Translations under genes and position numbers: made by a program
Shown here: positions 56,069 to 64,000 of the stretch, in pieces
Layout of the letters: every line of letters begins with the position of its first letter
Numbering within the stretch: the first letter of the stretch is position 1
Assembly (NCBI GenBank): GCA_942159475.1
Contig: OW804097.1
Span: forward strand, 36,778,298-36,842,297
Reading direction: 5' to 3'
DNA: 64,000 nt
Origin: Sthenelais limicola
Taxonomy: Eukaryota; Annelida; Polychaeta; Phyllodocida; Sigalionidae
Notes under the pieces: generated by a model
What the model was told of the DNA's origin: nothing
The model's input: only the letters and a program-made list of their open reading frames with translations
The model's database searches: none

Positions 56069-56316
56069 ATGAAAGATATCAGACTGGTCAAATGGTGGAT
56101 GAATGGAGCGCAGAGCCATGAGAACGTCACAGCTCTGCACTGTCAAAGCTTGATTCATTGGAAAGTGGGTTCTGTGTAGAGTGAGGCTGACAACATAATA
56201 ACAAAATAATAACATGATCATTGTACAGATGTTTGCAGACAATTTACATGATAATCCCTCTCAACTCAAAGCTTCTTTAGGTTGTTGTGAGTGCCTGCAC
56301 AAAGTCATGTGGGAGG

Positions 56317-56924
56317 TGTTGCGTGCATAGCTTCGGATCTTTATGCTATTGGATGGTGCGTCGGGCCAGGGTGAATATATATAGCTAATAGTCGTATGCA
56401 TTAAAATATACTCGGACTTCTGGGTCTTGCTTCTCATGATGTTCAATACAGTACAGTATTTAAGAGATAGGCGGCTATATTGTATAGAGAGTCATGGTTG
56501 TATATATAGTAGTTGTAGGTTTCCAGTATGAACAACACAACACGAAGAGTTTTAGTACGCCACTACTTGTGTATTGTATCTTATCCTGTACATAGATGCT
56601 AGGTTGATAATCCCTTCCCATGGTAGTATGTATATTGAGCCATATGAGAGATCTTATGGGACTCCTTCCCTAGACTCTAGAGTGGATGTTACTTGTTACT
56701 CATTGCTTATTGTTACTCCTATTGTCCCTCCTACATATAACATATTCCCCGTATATATACCCAGGTGGTGAGTGTCGGGTATCCCCATTGGTGGACCCTT
56801 TATCCTATGATACCTTCCCTCCCTCTGGCCCCTCCCATTCCCTTGGCGCATGCCTTAGTCAAAGTCAAATATCCTACCCTACTACCCATCCCACTGCCCT
56901 CTTGTGTTAACCACGGTTACTACA
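56317..56924 (+). mobile_element. Probable solo LTR, 608 bp
   Basis: A segment TGTTGCGTGCATAG...GGTTACTACA interrupts a block that is intact in the duplicate at about 55085-55110 (GAGGGAGGTCCACAGG). The flanks give GAGG on both sides, a 4-bp duplication. TG...CA ends and the absence of an internal domain fit a solo LTR, possibly BEL/Pao or Gypsy. Strand is guessed from the TG...CA reading with ATATATAG before the CACAACACGAAGAG region. Confidence 0.55.
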
Positions 56925-57059
56925 GAGGTCCACAGGAGGAATTTCCTAGTTAGTTGAATCTCATTCTTTTCCAGTGGAGCACTAGGTGGTATGTAGGGGT
57001 GACCCGTCTTTTGTTGTCATGTGTTGGTCCTCCGGCCCAGGGGCCTGTTTGGGTCGCCT

Positions 57060-57249
57060 AGTCTAGGCCCAAATTTGAGAGAGTCCCTTCAAACGAAGGG
57101 AAATCCTCTCGCCTGAAACCAAAAAGTGCCATTATAATTCCATTAAGACCGCAAAATGTCAGTTCTAGGCCAGAAAACCGATTAGCGAAGTAGGCGTCCA
57201 ATCACTAACATACCATTTTTATCTGATCTGAGGGTTTGGGCCTGGACTG
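57060..57249 (+). repeat. Family F repeat, copy 1
   Basis: Ends AGTCTAGGCCCAAATTTG and GGGTTTGGGCCTGGACT are an inverted pair about 190 bp apart. The interior AGTCCCTTCAAACGAAGGG, ATTAGCGAAGTAGGCGTC and TTATCTGATCTGAGG matches 60534-60734. Confidence 0.8.
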
Positions 57250-57410
57250 TAATATTTGCTGCATCAGGTCACTATAAACCACCTGTGGAGGCCAAGGTCC
57301 TGGGTGTGACCATAAAGTGCCTTTCTATCTCTTTTTCTCTGTCCCTCTCTCCCTTCTTCTCTATCTCTATTTCCTGGGTATGATCCCGGTATGATCATAA
57401 ACTGCCTCCC

Positions 57411-57565
57411 TCTCAGCTCTCCCGGCCTTGATATAACCATATTAAATGTGTTGATAAGGGCGTAAAGCAACCAATCTCACTCACTCCCTCTCAGCTCTCC
57501 CGGCCTTGATATAACCATATTAAATGTGTTGATAAGGGCGTAAAGCAACCAATCTCACTCACTCA
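57411..57565. repeat. 78-bp tandem duplication with CACT tail
   Basis: TCTCAGCTCTCCCGGCC starts at 57411 and 57489. The units include TTGATATAACCATATT and GGGCGTAAAGCAACCAATC and end in a CTCACTCACTCAC run. The tail style recalls a SINE 3' end, but no tRNA-like head is evident. Confidence 0.85.
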
Positions 57566-58560
57566 CTCACTCACCTGTGGAGGCTATCCAAAACCATATA
57601 TCACAAGGTCATATTAAAGAACATGTTATAAGTAAGATCAGCATATAAATCCCTTAGCTAAGCAATTCCTAATCAAGCAAAGAGGTATTTATAACGCACC
57701 GACGAACGATACCTTCACTCACCTGTATGCCCTCAAATAACCCCCCCCCCTTACCCCCCCCCCCCCCGAACTTAACCCCCTTAACCCCTGATTACCCCCG
57801 TCGCGTGACGTCAGCCCCTGCTTGCATGGGCCCGTTACCAATAACATTATCACGTGGTCGCTCGCATTTATTGGGAACTGGGTCAACGGGTTATCCGCCT
57901 ACAAAGGACAGATGTTGCCTACTCCAAACATCCTAACACAAAGAGAGAAAGGACATAAATGAGAAAACGCAGGACAAAACAGTGGAGAGGATATACTGTT
58001 TTACAGCTCCACCTAAAAAGAAACACAATGCTTACACTTTACAGTAAGAAATGAGAGAATTTACTTGGTAGGTTTGCTGACAACTGGTTTAACTCATACA
58101 AGTCATTGCCTGATCACATGGGTTGGATGTGAAAGGAATGGGATAGCTGCTGCTGCACTCCCCAACTCAAAACATTACTGGATTCTCAAGACGTGATGTC
58201 AGTCTTTGGTAAACCACAATGAAATTAGATATGAGGGATGAAGCATATAACGCAATAGTGGCTATCATGGGTGTTGGAGAACAAACGTTGTAACCTATGT
58301 AATCCTGTCGGGCCGACGTCAGTTTAGGAACTAACACGAGCATGTATGGACATACAACGAGGATATAATATTATATGGGATATGCGTGCGTTGATAGGAT
58401 CTGCTATACTATACTAATGTTCAACAACAATTCATTCAAGTAGGAGGTTGCGGTGACTTAGTATTGGGACGGTGTGAGTCCAATTACAGGAAATAATCTA
58501 ACACGATCGAAGGTATTGTGATCAATTTGTTGTTGTTTACCTTGTTGTTATATCACAATT
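57566..58560. other. Gene-free stretch
   Basis: Poly-C runs at about 57740-57770. No gene or repeat edge recognised in the rest. Confidence 0.4.
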
Positions 58561-58795
58561 GGGTCAAATTTTCAGAAATTATACAATTCAACTTCGTTAA
58601 TCTTCTCAAACAACCCAAATTTCAGACGGAAATAATGTTCAAAAGACAGTTCAACCTAACCAAACAGATTGCTAGAATCAATCCAATGCCAATTATACTC
58701 GAATTTACCTGGTATTGACCAAATTGCAGCCCAATTTAGCCTCATTTATTAAATGTGTACAGCTGCCAATTGTACATTTTCTGAAAATCTTACCC
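58561..58795 (+). repeat. MITE family A, full length
   Basis: GGGTCAAATTTTCAG to CTGAAAATCTTACCC, 235 bp. Confidence 0.88.
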
Positions 58796-58894
58796 ACTTT
58801 CGCGAATTCCTTTGTATGCTTTTAAGTATTACAGTTCAATGTATTGATATATCAATCGCTGTGCCGATGTGCAAAAGCTACACCAATCTCTCCT

Positions 58895-58975
58895 CCATTC
58901 ATTCTTTTTTTAATAAATTGTATTGGATCCATTTTCGTACAATGATAATCTCATGGGAGTCCAAGTAAAAGTTAT
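58895..58975 (-). repeat. LINE-type 3' tail, minus strand
   Basis: TTTTTTTAATAAATTGTATT...TGATAATCTCATGGGAGTCC, the reverse of the tail at 38345-38433. Confidence 0.6.
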
Positions 58976-59484
58976 GTAATACAACTATTCGTAAGGAATT
59001 TTAAGCCATTTTTAACATGATTTTTAGCGTATAAATATAGAATTGCTACGATTAATCGACAATTAGGGTGGAACATCAGAGTTACATCAAATATACAGTA
59101 TGAACACTTCGATGGTTTTTTTTTTATTTTTTCCCTCAAATATTTCCTCCGTAAGTTATAGGACTGCCTTTATCCTCAAACGGGATACGATTACGTAATT
59201 GAGATAGGTTTGCTTGCAGAACCTCCCTAATGTTTCTATGATTCATGAATGGAACCACTGATTGAGTAGTATAATACTATTGGGTATATTTAATATTCAC
59301 GTCTAGTGAAGTATTGGATCAAAGTTACCCTGAGTGCACTTGAACTGAAGCTACTGATGGAACAAGTGGAACAGTGTGTGGGCACATTGCCATTGACCGG
59401 TGTTTAGTATATATGGTTATCCCCATCAAACACTTTATTAAGGTTGGAGATCGTGGGTCGTGGGTGTGCCACACTGTAAGATAT
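58976..59484. other. Gene-free stretch
   Basis: Nothing recognised. Confidence 0.4.
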
Positions 59485-59718
59485 GGGTGAAATCGCCAGA
59501 AAATGTACAATTCACCTTCACCAATCTTCTCAAATTACCCTAATTTAAGATAAGAATGAGTTCGACAATTCAGTTCAACAATACCAAATAGATTGTTTGA
59601 ATCAAGACAATAAAAATATACTCAGATATATCTAGTATTGACCATTTTACAGTCTAATTTTGCATAAATTACTAAATGTGTACAGCTGCAAATTGTACAT
59701 TTTCTGAAAATCTGACCC
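59485..59718 (+). repeat. MITE family A, full length with ATAT duplication
   Basis: GGGTGAAATCGCCAG to CTGAAAATCTGACCC, 234 bp, flanked by ATAT at 59481-59484 and 59719-59722. The 59405-59425 sequence (TATATGGTTATCCCCATCAA) recurs just after the element at 59720-59740, so the surrounding DNA is also locally duplicated. Confidence 0.92.
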
Positions 59719-59748
59719 ATATATGGTTATTCCCATCAAACACCTTGT

Positions 59749-60053
59749 ATGGCAAAAAAATAAATAGGTGTGTTTCCGATTTATCTGGCTGAAAACTAGG
59801 TAGGTGGTAAGGGGGTGCGCAGGGAATGGTAACATTTTTTTTTTAGAAAACCACCTTCCAGGAACTGAAAAAAATGTCTATTTTATAACAATAGTTGTTT
59901 TAAACAAGGGAAATGTGCTTTTTGACAGTTCCTGGCTAAGAAAACCTGTTTTCCTGCTTTTATTAGCTTTTTTGGGGTGAACATATCCCCCCAAAATCAG
60001 GCATAGTACAACTTTTTTTGGGATGGGAAACACACCTATTTGTTGTTTTGGCC
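59749..60053. repeat. 305-bp MITE with 29-bp inverted ends
   Basis: GGCAAAAAAATAAATAGG then TGTGTTTCC on the left pairs with GGAAACACACC then TATTTGTTGTTTTGGC on the right. The interior also has GGAACTGAAAAAA / TTTTTGACAGTTCC pairing. Superfamily not assigned. Confidence 0.85.
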
Positions 60054-60533
60054 TAAGCTGGGTGGTTGAGGGCAGTGTGTGTGCCAAACTGTGAGAGGAT
60101 ATGGATTATCAAGCTTTATAGGTCACAGTATACGCTTTCCTTTGCTAAAAAATCTTTCATATGAACTGTATGGGGTTCCTTTTTTTAATCCTTAATACCA
60201 CAGAATGAAAGGACATATCCTGGATTGAACTTTCTTTGATGGTTTGTTCAAATATTCAGTAATGATGTTTTGACAAGTTGGATTAAGAACGAGTGAACTG
60301 AACTGAACAGAGTGAAAGGAAATATCATGGATTCAGCTTTATTTTTTAATTCATTATTATAAATTCACTATTATCATCTATTGTTTAAATGCTCAGCAAT
60401 AATGCTTTTATGAGTTTGGTCTCTTTTCGTTTTACTCTAAGGTTGGATGAATAACGAGTTCATGATTGTTGACACGATTACGAGTATCTGTGTCAGGATG
60501 ATTCGCATCACTTGCTTCACTGCTGTCTAGGCC
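60054..60533. other. Gene-free stretch
   Basis: Contains a weak direct repeat (GAATGAAAGGACATATCCTGG near 60204 and GAGTGAAAGGAAATATCATGG near 60310). Nothing else seen. Confidence 0.45.
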
Positions 60534-60734
60534 CAAAGTTGTGAGAGTCCCTTCAAACGAAGGGAAAGCCTCTTGCCTCAAATCACAAGTGCCATTATAA
60601 TGCCATAAAGACCGCAAAATTTCATTATATTCCCATTAAAACGCCGAGTCCAGGCCAGGAAATGGATTAGCGAAGTAGGCGTCTAATCACTGACATACCA
60701 TTCTTATCTGATCTGAGGATTTGGGCCTAGAGTG
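60534..60734 (+). repeat. Family F repeat, copy 2
   Basis: TGTCTAGGCCCAAAG to GATTTGGGCCTAGAG with the same interior as 57060-57249, including a short extra segment near 60620. Confidence 0.8.
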
Positions 60735-61007
60735 TCTGGATCAATTCGATCCCATTCTACTCGCTTCTACCCCTAGCTGAAATACATTTCTTTTTAAATA
60801 ATTTTATTTGGAAACAAATTAAACATTAATTTTTCCTAGATTACAGATAAGTGTGTGAATATAATTTATTACTATATTACGGTATTGTTGTGAGGAAAGG
60901 AATATAAAAGTAATAAATATTAGAATTCATATTATAAGATATTCCTTCTTTTTTTTCCAAAACTAATTGCGAAGAGTAACTAAGTTTAAGGTAGCCTGCA
61001 CCGCCAC
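60735..61007. other. Gene-free A+T-rich stretch
   Basis: Nothing recognised. Confidence 0.35.
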
Positions 61008-61390
61008 ATATATGCGATATGTTTCAGGAAAATGAGTCACAAGTCGCGAAAAATGGATTTCGAGATATCTTCATATTTGAAAAGATGACATCAAGCCGAT
61101 TCTAATGACGGTAAACATTAGGACAACTATTATATATTTCTATATTTTGAGTTTGATATTTTTATTTTTGAAAATAAGTGTTTGCAATATTTCTGGGCGT
61201 GCAATTACTAGTGAAGTAGATAAATATACTAAATTAATAGGAAGACCTTTGAAATACACGGATATATTTGATACACTGTCTTGTAATTTGGTGTACGGAT
61301 TCAGTGCTAAACCCCACAGAATTAAAAACATTCCACTAACGAGATCTTGCGAATAAATCACTTTGAAAATTATCAATTTTGCGACTTGTG
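61008..61390 (+). repeat. MITE family C, right terminus replaced by family B
   Basis: ATGCGATATGTTTCAGGAAA to ATTTTGCGACTTGTG. The last 25 bases of the terminus are missing where family B sequence begins. Confidence 0.82.
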
Positions 61391-61451
61391 CAAAATCCAT
61401 CCCAGGATGCACTGTAATAGACATGTGCAGTGATACATGCAAGTGCCCTAA
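61391..61451 (-). repeat. MITE family B, right-end fragment
   Basis: AATCCATCCCAGGATGCACT to CATGCAAGTGCCCTA, fused to the family C copy on its left. Confidence 0.75.
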
Positions 61452-61712
61452 TTGTCTTCAGATTCGGAAAATTCATGAAATTCCACTCAAAATACCTCAA
61501 ATTTAGCTTGTTATACGGTGGGTAGGGGTAACTTCTTGAATAATGGCTTTTTTGGCCCTTGGCCGCTATATATACTATACATGTATTTCTCCAAGGTTTA
61601 AGTAGCCTATGCCCTTTTTTGAATGCCTAGGTCTGAATATTGGACGTATACTAGGGAATTCTAAAGGCTACTGGTGTGCCGGTCATCTAGCATTTCGAAT
61701 CGAATTATTAAA

Positions 61713-62118
61713 GATGTGATGTGTTTCAGGAAAATGAGTCACAAGTCGCAAAGAATGGATTTTGAGATATCACTATATTTGAAAAGATGGAATCAAGCTG
61801 ATTCTGATGATTGTAGACATTAAGGACATCTAAGAAGAGTTTCTATATATTATGTTTGATATGTTTATGTTTGAAAAGAAGTTTCTGGGTGGGCAATTAC
61901 CTGTATACTAAATAGATATACCCTATAGGATGACCTTCACAAAACACAAGGATATATTTAAAATTCACCTGAAATTTGGTTCATAGCTTCATATGACTAT
62001 AACTGCTAAGCACCTAAGAGATTAGAACATTTCAATAAAGAAATCTTGTGAATAAAACACTTTGAAAAATACCATGTGTGCGATTTGTGACTCATTTTCC
62101 CGCAACACATCACATATA
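61713..62118 (+). repeat. MITE family C, full length
   Basis: GATGTGATGTGTTTCAGGAA to CGCAACACATCACATATA, about 405 bp. Confidence 0.88.
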
Positions 62119-62314
62119 ACGTCTGGGGTCTAGACGCTGGAATGAAGATGACGCCAGCTTTATTTGTCTTTTCAATCGATGCAGTCAGCTTCTGCCAACA
62201 AAGGAGAACGACGCAGAACATGTATCTTTTGTCTGAGTTGGTTCGAGGTCACTACCACAACCTGTACCCAGGGCTTATGTCAGCTTGGGAGGAGTTTTCT
62301 GGGGACTTCACCCA

Positions 62315-62735
62315 TATGTGATGTGTTTCAGGAAAATAAGTCATAAGTCGCAAAATTGATATTTTTCAAAGTGTTTTTTCACAGGACCTCTTTATGGAAA
62401 TCTTCTGATTTTGAGTGGGTATAGCACTGATAGTCATGTGAATCCATGTAACAAATTTTGGGAAATTGTATTAAATATATCCTTGCGTTTTGAAGGCCTT
62501 CGTATATATATGGAGTTTATTTAGTCATTTTACTGGTAACTGCCCATCCAGAAACATTGTAAACTTTCTTTTTCAAAAATAAAATTATCAAACTTAAAAT
62601 ATAGAAATGCTTATTAGGTCTCCTACTGTTTACTATCATTGGAATCAGCTTGATCTCATCTTTTTAAATATAATGATATCTCAAAATCAATATTTTTCGA
62701 CTTATGATTCATTTTCCTAAAACGGATCACATATA
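62315..62735 (-). repeat. MITE family C, full length
   Basis: TATGTGATGTGTTTCAGGAA to CTAAAACGGATCACATATA, about 420 bp, flanked by TA on both sides. Confidence 0.88.
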
Positions 62736-62959
62736 AAGGAGCTCCCTCCCGGTCACGGCTGTTGTAGTGCCACTTAAGAGATTGACGGACCTCTGAGAAT
62801 ATTTGAACCTATGTATAAGAATGTTTATTGTCCTGAATAAAATATGCTAAATCGAAAATCTACGGCTTATGTCAGCTTGGGAACAGTTCTCAGCCGTGAC
62901 CTTTTGGGCTCAGGATTGTTGAACTATGAATTGAACATAGGCTGACAATTCTTTTTTTG

Positions 62960-63045
62960 TACATTTTCTTTTTTTTAATACATTTTATTGGAGCCATTTG
63001 CAATACATGATAATCTCATGGGAATCCAAGTAAAAACATATCGAA
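62960..63045 (-). repeat. LINE-type 3' tail, minus strand
   Basis: TTTTTTTTAATACATTTTATTGG...TGATAATCTCATGGGAATCC, as at 58895-58975 and in reverse at 38345-38433. Confidence 0.62.
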
Positions 63046-63183
63046 ACAAGTATACTAGAGGACATTATTGTCAATTTAGATTACAATTTTTAACAATATT
63101 ATTATAATTAGATCACAAGATATAATATCATACATATATGAGAGCTTACAATAAAATTAAAACAAAATTAAACAAAACAAAAG

Positions 63184-63417
63184 AGGAAATCTTCAGAAAA
63201 TGTACAATTCATCTTCACCAATCTTCTCAAATAACCCAGATTTAAGCCAAGAATGAGGTTCAAAATACAGTTCAACACAACTAAACAGACAGTTTGAATC
63301 AGCCCATACTAAATATACTCACATATACCTAGAATTGACCATTTTTCAGCTTAAATTAGCAGAATTTCCTAAATCTATATAGTGCTGCCGATTGTACATT
63401 TTCTGACCATCTGACAC
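63184..63417 (+). repeat. MITE family A, full length, diverged ends
   Basis: GAGGAAATCTTCAGAAAATG to TTTCTGACCATCTGACAC. Confidence 0.82.
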
Positions 63418-63669
63418 ACAAAAAGTCTCCTAAACTCTTTGTCGTCTTTGTCTTGTATTCTTTGTTTACCTTTTTATATAAGAGCCAATGAGCTATGGTT
63501 GGTTTTTGTATTAGCCATTTTTAAAAACTCCCATTAATTCTGCTGTTAAAATCCCCTTTCCCATGCCATCGGTACCGCCATGGATGTGAACCTGTATGAG
63601 AAAAAAGAATTATGATGCCATGATGATGGACGGACTGAAGGATGATAATTAACTGTTTCTCCAAGCTCT

Positions 63670-63904
63670 GGGTCAGATTGTCAGAAAATCTACAATTGAC
63701 AGCTATACACATTTAGCAAAATATGCTAAATTAGGGTGGAAAATGATAAATACCAGGTATATCTGAGTATATTTTATATTATGCTGTTTTAAAATATCTG
63801 TTCTGCTATATCAAACGGTATTTTAAGGCTCTTTTTTGTCTTAAATTTGGGTTATTTGAGATGATTAATGAATGGGAATTGTACATTTTCCGACAATCTG
63901 ACCC
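63670..63904 (-). repeat. MITE family A, full length
   Basis: GGGTCAGATTGTCAGAAAAT to TTTCCGACAATCTGACCC, 235 bp. Confidence 0.88.
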
Positions 63905-64000
63905 ATATAGTGATACAGCTGGTACTACAGATGGTCCATGGTGCTCGGCATGTTTATTTCCTATATGGACACCTGTTGATTTTCTCAGAACCTGTAGTGC

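Larger units (their letters stand above)
54034..57060. repeat. Region of local direct duplications
   Basis: The block CTAGAAAAGCGTATGGCACC...GCTGTCATTGTTT occurs at 54040-54112 and 55238-55311. The block AGCGCATAGCCGTGAGG...CAAAGCTTGATG occurs in variants at 54725, 54892 and 56107. The block CTCAAAGCTTCTTTAGG...GTGCCTGCACAAAG occurs at 55050 and 56265. The block GTCCACAGGAGGAATTTC...GGGTCGCCTAGTC occurs at 55100-55243 and 56928-57063. The order suggests repeated duplication of a unit of about 1.2 kb. No coding gene is seen. Confidence 0.75.

Noticed and set aside
57411..57565. SINE
   Set aside because: The tail looks SINE-like but no A/B box promoter or tRNA-like head is visible, so only the tandem duplication is reported.

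Overview
This is a window of A+T-rich eukaryotic (metazoan) nuclear DNA. The evidence is a GT-AG spliced gene for a Ly6/uPAR-type GPI-anchored protein, a Ty3/Gypsy retrotransposon of the Mag/K02A2.6-like kind, a LINE 3' end, and very many short inverted-repeat transposons (MITEs). The style suggests a marine invertebrate, but I cannot name the species. There are no bacterial operons, rRNA genes, CRISPR arrays or tRNA genes that I can support.

Layout. 0-5.5 kb is gene-free and holds several MITEs. 5.85-8.43 kb is an array of about 12-13 units with a period near 180 bp; the shared motif reverses orientation around 7.05 kb. 9.24-9.72 kb is a 480-bp hairpin-bearing element whose inverted partner lies 34 kb away at 43.24-43.71 kb. 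12.8 kb has a small tandem array of palindromes. 13.59-16.95 kb is a decayed Ty3/Gypsy element: unequal short LTRs, two nonsense codons, an internal gag-to-RT deletion and a frameshift in a G run. 17.8-20.2 kb has tandem and palindromic repeats built from TGAGGTCA-like words. 23.12-24.77 kb is a 1.65-kb element with GGTTCT arrays at both ends. 28.11-29.63 kb is a foldback element interrupted by a 5'-truncated LINE. 30-47 kb is dense in MITEs, with several nested insertions. 46.9-50.5 kb holds the one convincing host gene. 52.4-53.9 kb is more MITEs; 54.0-57.1 kb is a locally duplicated region with a probable 608-bp solo LTR; 57-64 kb is again MITE-rich.

Three MITE families dominate. Family A (about 235 bp, termini GGGTCAG...CTGACCC, about 41 copies or fragments) has perfect 4-bp target duplications at ten copies. 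Family B (about 235-360 bp, AGGGGATTTGC...GCAAATCCCCT) always sits between AAT and ATT; a nested copy with a duplicated empty site shows the target was AATT, with an AT duplication or none, as expected of the ISL2EU/Spy branch of the PIF/Harbinger assemblage. Family C (about 400 bp, TGTGATGTG...CACATCACA) is flanked by TA. No transposase gene for any of them is in the window, so they are non-autonomous here.

Strand convention for repeats: family A + ends in GCTGCCAATTGTACA...CTGACCC; family B + has GCATGTCTCACTGC near its left end; family C + has GATTTTGAGATATC near its left end. MITE boundaries are read by eye and are good to a few bases where termini are intact, about 10-20 bases elsewhere.
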